From the NCBI RefSeq assembly GCF_030812595.1, contig NZ_JAUSSZ010000001.1, positions 124,001 through 188,000 of the forward strand: a stretch of DNA of 64,000 nt. Direction: 5' to 3'. Position 1 is the stretch's first letter. Each line of letters starts with the position of its first letter. The position numbers and the translations under genes were made by a program. Shown here piece by piece: positions 16,116 through 24,071 of this stretch. This stretch comes from Arthrobacter bambusae. Lineage in GTDB: Bacteria > Actinomycetota > Actinomycetes > Actinomycetales > Micrococcaceae. The notes under the pieces are model-generated. The model was not told the DNA's origin and made no database searches. It was given only the letters and a program-made list of their open reading frames with translations.

Positions 16116-17891
16116 TCACCTCATCGTCGGCGTCGACTGCATCTGAGTGTACTCAGACAGCGAACGGCAAGAGCGCCTTTCGGTTTGGAATAGCACTTCT
16201 GGAGTGAGATAACCTAGGGTTTTGCGGGGTCGAGTGTTTAGCTCTTTGCAGACGCTACTGACGTATTCATCGGGGTGCTTGGATAGATCGGTGCCTTTGG
16301 GAAAGTATTGGCGGGCCAGACCGTTGAAGTTTTCATTCGCGCCGCGTTGCCAGGGGCTGGACCGCTCCGCGAAGTAAATTCTGATGCCTACAGCCGCCGC
16401 TAGTTCCTGATGCCGGGCCATTTCCACGCCCTGGTCCCAGGTAAGTGTCCGCTTCAGGTGAGCCGGCAAGCCTGAGAAGGCAGTCATGATCGCTTGGTTG
16501 GTCTGGGCCGCGGTGTGTCCGTTTGGGAGGTTAACGATGATCCCGTAGTGGGTCTTGCGTTCGCGTAGGGTGACCATGGCTGATGCGGAACCAACCCCCA
16601 CGATGAGATCACCTTCCCAGTGGCCGGCCTGTATTTTGGCATCAACCTCTGGCGGTCTTTCATGAATCATCGTCATGTTCCTCACGACGGAACCGTGGCC
16701 CGATCCTGTCCGCCAGCGGTGCTTTCGGATCTTTCGCCCTGTGCGCAGTCGAGTCTTGCCGTCCGTTCTTAACCCGCCATGGTCGCCGAACAATAGTGCT
16801 TGATAGATTGTCTCCGGACAGAGCCGCAGCCTTGGTTCATCGGGAAATTCCAGTGCTAACCACCCGCAGATCTGCTCCGGGGACCAATGACCGGTTAGCT
16901 TTGTTTGCACCAGTGCGTGCAGGCGTGGATTAGCCTGCAATTTCCGCTCCCTCGGCCGACGCCTCTGGCTGCGCGCATCGTGATCGGCGATATGCGGCAA
17001 GTAGCGCCCCCGGGGATCACGGTGCCGGTCAAGCTCCCGTTTGATGGTCGACGCATGCCTCCCCAGCTCCCTGCCAATCTGCCGTAAAGAGCATCCCATG
17101 CGGAGCAGATCCGCCATATGAAGCCTTTCGCGCAGGCACAAGTACCTGCCCGAGGGAGGTTTAAGGCTGGCCCGTGGTTGTTCCGCCCTCTGGTTCCGAA
17201 ACCGTGTCCCGATAACCCTGCTCACGCCCAATATCCTGCAAGCGGCAGCATTAGAAGCACCGGAGCTCACCAACTCCCAATATCGTGTCTCCCGCAACGC
17301 GCGTCGCTTTTGTGCTGGAGACAAAGGAGCTGCAACCCTCTCGGCAACGATCCTCGCGGTCCGAATCGCGTCCCGCTCGGCTTTCAGCAGACGTGCTTTC
17401 TCGACTTCCAGTTCTTTTTTCCGCTGGGTTTCCCACCTGAGGGAGGTCCTCCGCGACAGTCGTAAAACGTTTATGACCTCTGCCAGGGGCAGCTGGCTTC
17501 GCAAGGTGATGAAACGACGGTAGACCCACCGGTACCCAGTTGTATGCTTTACGCCTGCTGATGTGGCAGCAGCCAATACGCTCATGCCGCTGGAGTATGA
17601 GGACCAGAACGCTTCCTCAACAGCTGGGGCGACTTGGAAGTGATGGCGCCCGGAGCCTCTCAGGAAGCGTTCGTTCCATTTCTCCGCATTGCGCGAGGTG
17701 AACCCCAGTTCGGTCTGGGCAGCTACGTGGTCGAGGCCTTGGCTGCGGAATCGGAGGTACTCATCACGCAACCACCGGTAACCGGTCTCCTTACCGACTC
17801 CAGTCACCCGTACTGATTCTCTGAAACTCTTGCCTTCCTTGATGAGGGCAAGAAACCTAACACCCGTGGGCGAATCGAACTGTTGATACAT
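16116..17891 (-). CDS. IS30-family transposase, long form
   Basis: 591 residues. The N-terminal third carries several helix-turn-helix-like repeats (SFRESVRVTGVGKETGYRWL and a similar unit near residue 105). Then comes the IS30-type HTH (LRERLHMADLLRMGCSLRQI, GRELGRHASTIKRELDRH). The catalytic integrase core shows the DDE residues in AGHWEGDLIVG, LTWDQGVEMARH and RGANENFNGLARQYFPKGTD. It cuts and joins the element ends at target DNA. It is longer than the usual 350-400 residues, as in the IS1676-like branch. The frame is intact, so the element may be active. Confidence 0.9.
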   Translation of the reverse strand: MYQQFDSPTGVRFLALIKEGKSFRESVRVTGVGKETGYRWLRDEYLRFRSQGLDHVAAQTELGFTSRNAEKWNERFLRGSGRHHFQVAPAVEEAFWSSYSSGMSVLAAATSAGVKHTTGYRWVYRRFITLRSQLPLAEVINVLRLSRRTSLRWETQRKKELEVEKARLLKAERDAIRTARIVAERVAAPLSPAQKRRALRETRYWELVSSGASNAAACRILGVSRVIGTRFRNQRAEQPRASLKPPSGRYLCLRERLHMADLLRMGCSLRQIGRELGRHASTIKRELDRHRDPRGRYLPHIADHDARSQRRRPRERKLQANPRLHALVQTKLTGHWSPEQICGWLALEFPDEPRLRLCPETIYQALLFGDHGGLRTDGKTRLRTGRKIRKHRWRTGSGHGSVVRNMTMIHERPPEVDAKIQAGHWEGDLIVGVGSASAMVTLRERKTHYGIIVNLPNGHTAAQTNQAIMTAFSGLPAHLKRTLTWDQGVEMARHQELAAAVGIRIYFAERSSPWQRGANENFNGLARQYFPKGTDLSKHPDEYVSSVCKELNTRPRKTLGYLTPEVLFQTERRSCRSLSEYTQMQSTPTMR

Positions 17892-17976
17892 CGAAGGAAC
17901 TCCCTGGATTGGGTGTTGCTTCGATCAACAGAATCCGGGGGGCCATATATGGCACGCTGCTCTACACATATCTGAA

Positions 17977-18237
17977 CTGCTGGTCGGTTACGCAAGAGTC
18001 TCTCTGAGGAACAGGACCTCACCGCACAGTGGGATGCCCTGTCAGCTTTGGGTATTGAGCTCAAACGGATCTATGTCGAGCACGGTTTCACCGGTAGAGA
18101 CAGGAACCACCCGGGGTTGCGTGAAGCTCTGGCCGCTTGCCGCGCCGGCGGCAGCTTCGTGGTGACCAAACTGGACCGGCTCGCCCGCTCCGTCCGGGAC
18201 GCGCATCAGATTGCTGACGACCTCGCCGGGCGTGAAG
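17977..18237 (+). pseudogene. Truncated serine resolvase/invertase
   Basis: One frame gives LLVGYARVS, with the catalytic Ser of the serine recombinase motif. After a frame change it continues SEEQDLTAQWDALSALGIEL, ERIYVEHGFTG-like sequence, and the conserved LVVTKLDRLARS-type motif (here FVVTKLDRLARSVRDA). It stops matching after about 85 residues (DLAGREVK). The rest of the catalytic domain and the DNA-binding end are gone. The remnant lies about 40 bp from the IS30 right end. Confidence 0.75.
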
Positions 18238-18356
18238 TGAAGGCTCCTGAGCATCTTGCCGTCGTGAGTTCTTCCGATCGGGGCCTTCCGTTGGCAGACT
18301 GTTCCCGTGCCCAAGAGAATTCTCGTCTTCTGCCCAACTCCGATGACTCACGGCGC

Positions 18357-19184
18357 GTGCTCGTGAAGCAGTTGCGGCTTCGGTATGCCGGAACCTGCCG
18401 GATGTGCGGCGCGTCTCTTCCTGCAGGGACGGAAGCGACGTACGAGAGCGAGACGAAGACGGTCTTGTGCCTCGCGTGCGCCCGCGAGGCAACGGGACCC
18501 CTACTTCCGGATCTCGAACACCCGTCCGCCGAGCTCTCGCCCGCAGGGTCCGGAGTAGCCGGGTCCTCGGCACGACGCGAATACGAGCGGCGCACGGCCA
18601 AAGATGAGGCGAGTCTCCGCGAGAAATGGGGTCGCTTGGGTGGCCTCGCCGTCGCACTCTCGGACGAGCGGCAAAGCACCAAGGCCTGGGAGCGGGGTGC
18701 CATCGGTGAGGAGCGCCTCGGGACCCGGCTCGACTCCCTGGCCACCGACAGCATCGCTGTTCTTCACGACCGTCTTATCCCCGGTTCGAAAGCCAACATT
18801 GACCATATCGTCATCACCGGCAGCGGGATTTGGGTGATCGACGCCAAGCGGTACAAGGGCAGGCCCGAGCTGAAGGTCGAGGGCGGGATCCTTCGACCGC
18901 GCGTCGAAAAGCTTCTCGTGGGCCGGCGCGACTGCACGAAATTGGTCGACGGGGTCCTCAAACAGGTCGACGTGGTGCGCAACCTCCTCACGGATGTCCC
19001 GGTCACCGGGGCGCTGTGTTTCGTCGAAGCCGATTGGCCGCTCATCGGGGGTGCATTTGCAACCCGCGGAGTTCACGTACTGTGGCCGCGGCGGCTAGCC
19101 GAACATCTGGTAAAGGAGACAGCCGGAGACATCGATGTAGGCGCCATTCGCGGGTCGCTCACCGCTCTCCTCAAATCTGCCTGA
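18357..19184 (+). CDS. NERD-domain (nuclease-related) protein with zinc-binding N-terminus
   Basis: About 275 residues from GTG 18357. The open frame continues upstream into the resolvase remnant at 18048, so the true start is uncertain. The N-terminus has a zinc-ribbon-like pair CRMCGASL and CLACARE. The NERD domain follows: AWERGAIGEERLGTRLDSLA, VLHDRLIPGSKANIDHIVIT and IWVIDAKRYKGRPEL, with the Asp and Asp-x-Lys residues of nuclease-like folds. The end has ALCFVEADWPL and the helix typical of the family. Such proteins are thought to process DNA; the exact role is unknown. Confidence 0.8.
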   Translation: MLVKQLRLRYAGTCRMCGASLPAGTEATYESETKTVLCLACAREATGPLLPDLEHPSAELSPAGSGVAGSSARREYERRTAKDEASLREKWGRLGGLAVALSDERQSTKAWERGAIGEERLGTRLDSLATDSIAVLHDRLIPGSKANIDHIVITGSGIWVIDAKRYKGRPELKVEGGILRPRVEKLLVGRRDCTKLVDGVLKQVDVVRNLLTDVPVTGALCFVEADWPLIGGAFATRGVHVLWPRRLAEHLVKETAGDIDVGAIRGSLTALLKSA

Positions 19185-19281
19185 CAATGCCAAAGGGCAG
19201 CTTTCCCGGCCACGTTCGGAACTATCAGCCTGCCGGGAGGGACGGGCACGCCAGTTAACCTAGTCCCTGTGCGTGGCTTGG

Positions 19282-19421
19282 GCATGTGTTTTGTATTCGT
19301 TGACGGGCCGGCTGGACGGGCGGTTTATTGGTTCGGGACCTGATTCCTCGGTCGTCCGTCCAACCCGACATGCCAAGGCCCTGGGTTTCCCTGCACACCT
19401 TCGGGCGAGGTTCACCCATGC
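19282..19421. repeat. Hairpin element, copy A
   Basis: About 140 bp with close similarity to 56645-56786. Shared pieces include TGTGTTTTGTAT, GGCTGGACGGGCGGTTT, ATTGGTTCGGGACCTGAT and CTTCGGG...CACCCATG. GGCTGGACGG can pair with CCGTCCAACC about 40 nt later, giving a long stem. It does not encode a protein that I can see. It could be a structured RNA, a leader or a recombination site. Confidence 0.6.
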
Positions 19422-19511
19422 TGCGGTTTCATGACGTTTGCCTGATCCAAGGGCCGGTCATGCAGTGGTTCGTTGTTGGAACCATGAATGTTCGAAGGAG
19501 GTGAGCTACTG

Positions 19512-19628
19512 ATGAACTGTGACCGGACCGTCGAGTCATCCCTGGACGGCGGGGCGCCAGCGGGAGTGAATGTGGCCGCCTGTGCCAGGCTCGCCTTGAG
19601 CCTGTCCGGAGCGTGCGACGGCACATAA
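19512..19628 (+). CDS. Candidate 38-residue ORF with perfect ribosome-binding site
   Basis: ATG 19512 is preceded by GAAGGAGGTGAG at ideal spacing, a stronger site than most genes here have. The product begins MNCDRTVESSLDGGAPAG and is small, with three cysteines. A 14-codon ORF (19460-19504) ends inside the ribosome-binding site, which would allow coupling. The ORF ends 4 nt before the tRNA-like block. Unknown family; supported only by the start signals. Confidence 0.35.
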   Translation: MNCDRTVESSLDGGAPAGVNVAACARLALSLSGACDGT

Positions 19629-19631
19629 AAG

Positions 19632-19767
19632 GGGGTGTGCACAATGTGCACACCCTGGCGGTCGGACTCGGCCGTACCGGTGCCGGACCGGGCCGTACTC
19701 GGCATGTTTTGGGAAGTTCCCTGTGTTTCCGGGGGAGGGAACCCGGTTCGAGTCCCACCTCGGGCAC
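19632..19767 (+). repeat. tRNA-end-like direct repeat, left copy
   Basis: A 136-bp block nearly identical to 36306-36442. It begins with the inverted repeat GTGTGCACAATGTGCACAC, contains GTACTCGGCATGTTTTGGGA, and ends GGTTCGAGTCCCACCTCGGG then CAC, which has the form of a tRNA 3' end (T-loop TTCGAGT plus acceptor strand). No matching 5' half exists, and the bases before the T-loop do not pair, so it is not a functional tRNA. It probably represents an attachment site. Confidence 0.65.
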
Positions 19768-19774
19768 AGCATAA

Positions 19775-19795
19775 CCCCACGTCAGAGGGGTTTTT
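19775..19795 (+). terminator. Rho-independent terminator
   Basis: CCCC, an 8-base loop, then GGGG followed by TTTTT, directly after the tRNA-like block. Confidence 0.7.
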
Positions 19796-20616
19796 GCTTT
19801 TAAGTGTGTACAAAGCTTGACATGTGCCTCTGCGTCATCGTCCCTGTTGGTGCCTGGCCGCCGGGTGCGGTCTGTTCAGTTTGGGTGGGGGCGAGTTCAG
19901 CGTCCTGGCTGGTGGGCGCTCCGCTTGCTCTCAGATGGTGTCACGCGGATTCCTCCTTCGGTTCTGTTCGGTAGGTCCGGGGTGGCCTACACCTGTTCAT
20001 GGGGTCGGGGATTTGGCACGACATGACTTCGAGAGATTTCTGTTTCGTCGGTCCGTGCCATGCGATTTCCGTCCCGCTGGGGACTAATAGTATTTTTTCG
20101 GCCTTCCCGCCGAGGGCATTTCTACTTGTCTCCGGCTCTCTCCTCACTTTCCATGGGCCAGGGATTTGCTGGCTCCCGCTTCTTGTGAATGGATGTCTGC
20201 GGTCTCGGGAACATGGCTTGTGACGGGTCGGTGTGCCCGCCCGCGGGTCCTCTCTTGTCCATTGCCTCTGTTCCTGTGCTTGGTGCCGATCTTTCTTTGT
20301 TTGCTACTTGTTCATGGCAATCGCGAAGCCGAGCGGCATGATCCGATGAAAATTAGTGCAGGCTTCTTTTGAGAGGCGGCAACTCCACGGCCACCCTGGG
20401 ATGCGCTGCAGCGCGTCAGGCCGCCCGGACGATGGGTAGCTCCGCCGCCCTCGCCTCGTTTATCGACTTCCTGCAAGCCAATTAAGTGAGATCAGTTGGG
20501 CCTGGGTTCGTCGACCTGAGATTTGGAGGCGCCGAGTCGGGGGGGGGGCAGCTTCGTTTCGCGCCGGTTTGGGGGCGCCGGTCGAGTGGGCGGTGCCCCT
20601 CTCGTGCCTCTGCTGT
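19796..20616. other. Non-coding or decayed stretch
   Basis: About 820 bp with T-rich, irregular composition unlike neighbouring genes. Short open frames on both strands show no recognisable protein features. I see no RNA gene or repeat inside it. Confidence 0.45.
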
Positions 20617-20940
20617 TTAGGCCCCGTAGATTTCCTTTGCCATGCGGAACGCGGCCCACGCTTTGGGCCAGCCGGCGTAGAACGCCGCGTGTGTCAGCAC
20701 CTCGGCCGTTTCCTCGGCTGTGACGCCGTTGGCTTTGGCGAGTCCTATGTGGTGCTGGAGCGAGCTGTCGAGCACTCCGCTGGACATCAGTGCGGTCACA
20801 GTGACGATGCTGCGAATGCGCGGTGAGAGCTGCTCCTCGCGGGACCAGACCTGTCCGAAGAGAACATCGTCGTTGAGTCCGGCGAACGTCGGGGCGAAAA
20901 CGCCGAGCGCGTCCCTGCCTGCCGTTACTTTTTCGGCCAT
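20617..20940 (-). CDS. Carboxymuconolactone decarboxylase family protein
   Basis: 107 residues with the family core LSPRIRSIVTVTALMSSGVL, then LQHHIGLAKANGVTAEETAE and HAAFYAGWPKAWAAF. This all-helical family includes 4-carboxymuconolactone decarboxylases and AhpD-like alkylhydroperoxidases. The Cys-x-x-Cys of AhpD is absent, so a decarboxylase or uncharacterised role is more likely. It is the last gene of an operon with an aldo/keto reductase (12 nt gap) and a cupin. Confidence 0.85.
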   Translation of the reverse strand: MAEKVTAGRDALGVFAPTFAGLNDDVLFGQVWSREEQLSPRIRSIVTVTALMSSGVLDSSLQHHIGLAKANGVTAEETAEVLTHAAFYAGWPKAWAAFRMAKEIYGA

Positions 20941-20952
20941 AGTGGTGCTCCT

Positions 20953-21810
20953 CTACTTTCCGGAATAGACGGGGAATGCGGCCTGCTCGCCGTAGTCTGT
21001 GTCATGGAGAGCCCGCAGAGCTTCCATGTCCTCGTCGGAGATGGTGAAGTCCACCCGGGCGTTGGAGCGCATGTGCTCAGGGTTGCTTGTCTTGGGCAGC
21101 GACACGGTGCCGAGCTGCAGTGTGTAGCGGATGCACAGCTGTGGCACGCTCGCACCGTATTTCTCGGCGATTCTCGCGATGTCCTGGTTCTCCAGGATCT
21201 CGCCGTGGGCGATGGGGGAGTACGCCTCCACCGCAATGCCCTTGGACTGGCAGTAGTCGATCAGTTCCGAGGGGGTGTTGCCGGCGTGCACCAGGATCTG
21301 GTTCGCGTGCGGCGCGATCGTGCCGTGCTGGAGGATGTTTTCCAGGTCGGTCTGCAGGAAGTTGGACACGCCGATCGCGCGGATCTTCCCCGCTTGATGT
21401 GCCTCCTCGAGCGCCTGCCATGCGGCGAGGTTGCCCGCGGAGTAGTCGCCTCCACGGAAGTCGTTCCATGGCTGCGGCGCATGGATGAGCATCAGGTCGA
21501 TGTAGTCCAGGCCCAACTTCTGGAGCGACCCGTCGATCGCGGCGAGGGCCTCCGTATAGTCCTTGATTTCGGCCGCTAGCTTGGTGGAGACGAAGAGTTC
21601 GTCGCGGGCGATGCCGGAGGTGCGGACGCCTTCGCCGACGCCTCGTTCGTTGCCGTAGGCCTGCGCGGTGTCAATGTTGCGGTACCCGATCGAGATGGCC
21701 TGGCGCACGGCGTCGGCGGCCTTGTCGTCGTCGATGAACCACGTGCCCAGCCCCAGCTTCGGGATTTCGACGCGGTTTGACAGGGTGAGGGTCTCGTTCA
21801 AAATGTTCAT
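20953..21810 (-). CDS. Aldo/keto reductase
   Basis: 285 residues with the complete (beta/alpha)8 AKR pattern. It has GLGTWFIDDDKAADAVRQAI, the catalytic Asp/Tyr region YRNIDTAQAYGNERGVGEGV, the Lys in LFVSTKLAAEIKDYT, the His in DYIDLMLIHAPQPW, and the NADPH-binding tail VSLPKTSNPEHMRSNARVDF. It reduces aldehydes or ketones with NADPH in the cytoplasm. ATG 21808-21810 overlaps the cupin stop by 4 nt, showing coupled translation. The substrate is unknown. Confidence 0.9.
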   Translation of the reverse strand: MNILNETLTLSNRVEIPKLGLGTWFIDDDKAADAVRQAISIGYRNIDTAQAYGNERGVGEGVRTSGIARDELFVSTKLAAEIKDYTEALAAIDGSLQKLGLDYIDLMLIHAPQPWNDFRGGDYSAGNLAAWQALEEAHQAGKIRAIGVSNFLQTDLENILQHGTIAPHANQILVHAGNTPSELIDYCQSKGIAVEAYSPIAHGEILENQDIARIAEKYGASVPQLCIRYTLQLGTVSLPKTSNPEHMRSNARVDFTISDEDMEALRALHDTDYGEQAAFPVYSGK

Positions 21811-22241
21811 GCGTGATCTCCGTTCTTGGGTAGCTCGCCGTACACCTCGTCGGTGACGGGTTCGAGCCATTCGTTGTTGACGCCTTCGCCCGGGGTGATG
21901 AAGGCGACGTGGGAGAACCACGAGTCTGCCTTCGCGCCGTGCCAGTGCTTGGTGCCGGCAGGGACATGGATCACCGTTCCGGGCTCCAGGCTGATGGGCT
22001 CCTTGCCGTCGGCTTGGTACCAGCCGCTGCCCGCGGTGCACAGCAGGATCTGGTCCCCTCCGCCGTCGGTGCCGTGATGGATGTGCCAGTTGTTGCGGCA
22101 TCCGGGCTCGAAGGTCACGTTGGCGACCGGAACCCTACCGCCGGCGAGCGGAGCCAGGTAGCTCTGGCCGGTAAAGAACTGAGCGTAGGCGTCGTTCTTC
22201 TCGCCGAGCGGGAAGATCTGGCCGAACACGTTGTCGTTCAT
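21807..22241 (-). CDS. Cupin-domain protein
   Basis: 144 residues starting MNDNVFGQIFPLGE. The cupin metal-binding motif 1 is visible as GCRNNWHIHHGTDGGGDQIL, with histidines and a Gln/Glu-type ligand, and motif 2 as PAGTKHWHGA. It is a single-domain beta barrel. Cupin, carboxymuconolactone-type and AKR genes are often found together in actinobacterial and proteobacterial operons of unknown purpose. First gene of this three-gene operon. Confidence 0.85.
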   Translation of the reverse strand: MNDNVFGQIFPLGEKNDAYAQFFTGQSYLAPLAGGRVPVANVTFEPGCRNNWHIHHGTDGGGDQILLCTAGSGWYQADGKEPISLEPGTVIHVPAGTKHWHGAKADSWFSHVAFITPGEGVNNEWLEPVTDEVYGELPKNGDHA

Positions 22242-22302
22242 TGAATTCCTTTCAGTTCCGTTGAGTGGAGGGGTTGGGCGTACCGTTCGCTCGCCCACCG
22301 GG

Positions 22303-23592
22303 TTAATGGCCGGGGACGCTAACTGCTTCCGACGCAAGTGGTTCTGCGGACGTGTTTGCCGCCGACGCCGTCGCCGGACTCGGGCGCGACGAGCGCGGAA
22401 GGAGAGCCAGCCCGGTCGCCGCCGCCAGGACGATCGAAACGGCCATCACCAGGCCGAGGGGGAGGATGCTTAGTGCTCCGGCGAGGCCGACCAAAGGGGC
22501 CGCAAGTCCCCCGAAGGCGAAGCGTGCGGCACCGAGGAACGATGATGCGGCTCCGGCGATGTTCGGGTAGCCGGCTAGCGCGATTGTGGTCGAGGGCGGG
22601 CTGGTGACGGCGGTCCCGCTAACCAGCAGAAGCAGCGAGACCATCACGGCGGCCAGGGGCAGGTGGGTGATACCGGCGAGGAGTATTCCTGCTGCTCCGG
22701 CCGCGCACATGGCTAGGCCTGCTACGAGGGTTCCGGTGATGCTCCAGCATTCGCTGGAGCGTCCGGCAAGATAGCCGAAAACCATAAATCCGGCCGAGTT
22801 CAGGCCGAAGGCCATGGCGTACTGCTGGGGTGACAGACCGTAGACACCTTGCAGAACGTAGGTGGCGCCGCTGAGGTAGGCGAACAAGGCGGCGTAGACG
22901 AACCCCTGGACTAAAACAGCCCCGACGAACCTGCGGTCTCCGAACAGCACCCGAATGTCGTGGCCCACCTGCCCAAACCCACCCGCGGTGCGTGATCCGC
23001 TGGGCAGGGTCTCGCGGAACCCGAAAATGACGCTGGCGAGAATCAGCGCACCAATGGCGGCAAGGACGAGGAACAGGCCGCGCCAGTTCATCACGGCCGA
23101 CAATGCACCGCCCAACAAAGGACCGACGATGGCGGCAAAGCCGCCGATGACGGTCAACTTACCGTAGAAGCGGATCAGCTGGCGGCCGTCGTACAGGTCC
23201 CTGCCCGCTGCCTGTGCGATGACGATGCCAACACCGCCGGCCAGGCCCTGGACCAGACGGCCAAGAATCAGCAGCTCCACGGTTGGGCTCGCCGCGCACA
23301 GTGCCGAGACAACAACGTAGGCCGCCACCCCGACCAGGAGCGGTGTGCGCCTGCCGAACCGGTCAGACAAGGGCCCGGCGACCAGTTGCCCCGCCGCCAG
23401 GCCCAACAGGCACGCTGTCACCGTCAGCTGAGCCAGGGACGTCTGCGCCCCAAGTTCGGCGGTCAGGGCCGGGAGTGCCGGAAGGTACAGATCCATGGAG
23501 ATCGGTCCGAAGACGGTCAACACGAGCAGCAGGGCCGCCAGCCACCGGCCATAGCGGCTCTTACGATCGAAGAAGGGCAAGGAATCAGACAT
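22303..23592 (-). CDS. Bcr/CflA-type multidrug efflux transporter (MFS)
   Basis: About 429 residues from MSDSLPFFD, with 12 predicted helices. TM1 carries the Bcr/CflA pattern FGPISMDLYLPALPAL, motif A is GPLSDRFGRRTPLLVG and motif C-like GPLLGGALSAV. DHA1-family members export drugs such as bicyclomycin or chloramphenicol by proton antiport in the cytoplasmic membrane. The C-terminal tail of about 35 residues is Ala/Ser-rich. It lies 61 nt upstream of the cupin gene on the same strand and could share its operon. A broken regulator gene faces it. Confidence 0.9.
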   Translation of the reverse strand: MSDSLPFFDRKSRYGRWLAALLLVLTVFGPISMDLYLPALPALTAELGAQTSLAQLTVTACLLGLAAGQLVAGPLSDRFGRRTPLLVGVAAYVVVSALCAASPTVELLILGRLVQGLAGGVGIVIAQAAGRDLYDGRQLIRFYGKLTVIGGFAAIVGPLLGGALSAVMNWRGLFLVLAAIGALILASVIFGFRETLPSGSRTAGGFGQVGHDIRVLFGDRRFVGAVLVQGFVYAALFAYLSGATYVLQGVYGLSPQQYAMAFGLNSAGFMVFGYLAGRSSECWSITGTLVAGLAMCAAGAAGILLAGITHLPLAAVMVSLLLLVSGTAVTSPPSTTIALAGYPNIAGAASSFLGAARFAFGGLAAPLVGLAGALSILPLGLVMAVSIVLAAATGLALLPRSSRPSPATASAANTSAEPLASEAVSVPGH

Positions 23593-23693
23593 ATAACCAG
23601 CAAAACCCACGCGCAAGCACCGAGGAAGTCCCTGGCAAGAGGTGTACTCGCGGGGCATCCCTCATTCGCCCGGATCGTCGTAACGTCAAAGGG

Positions 23694-24053
23694 ATGGACA
23701 ACCGAGCCGAGGTACGCGAGTACCTCATGTGACGATGAGCCAAGCTCACCCCCGAACTTGCCGGAATACCCTCAGGGCCCAATCGACGCGTGAAGGGACT
23801 GCGCCGTTCCGAGGCCGCGATGCTCGCCGGTGTCAGCGTTGACTACTACGCCAAACTCGAGCTCGGAACCATAGCCGGGGCCTCCGCGTCCGTACTGGAT
23901 GCCCTTTCCGACGCACTGCAACTCGACGAAACCGAACGAGCGCATCTGCTTGTTGAGGAACATCAGCGCGGCACGTCGGGATTATCCAATCCTGATGCCC
24001 GCCCAGTCCCGCACCTCGACACGGCAGTCGAAGCGCGGCTGCGCACCCCTTGA
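23694..24053 (+). pseudogene. XRE/MmyB-type regulator, interrupted and truncated
   Basis: ATG 23694 opens MDNRAEVREYLM, then two TGA codons interrupt the frame. It resumes AKLTPELAGIPSGPNRRVKG, LRRSEAAMLAGVSVDYYAKL (the helix-turn-helix) and LDALSDALQLDETERAHLL. The family normally continues with a ligand-binding domain of about 180 residues; here it ends after a short unrelated tail. A divergent partner of the Bcr/CflA gene in other genomes would be its regulator. An internal start at 23790 could still make a short HTH peptide. Confidence 0.7.
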
Positions 24054-24071
24054 AGAACAAAGGAGTCCTTA

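Larger units (their letters stand above)
15600..17938 (-). mobile_element. IS30-family insertion sequence with passenger gene
   Basis: The left end (15600-15623) starts CGGATTCTAGGGGTCGACGC and the inverted right end (17938-17914) starts CGGATTCTGTTGATCGAAGC; both continue AACA. That is 19 matches in 24 positions by eye. The element of about 2.34 kb holds the transposase (16116-17891) and a second ORF (15746-16111). The left end abuts the palindromic repeat cluster at 15483-15593; the right end abuts another palindrome, GCCATATATGGC. IS30 enzymes are known to prefer palindromic targets. The exact tips and target duplication were not resolved. Confidence 0.7.

Noticed and set aside
19632..19767. 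A functional tRNA-Leu
   Set aside because: Only the 3' end is tRNA-like; there is no D-arm or anticodon arm, and the T-stem does not pair.
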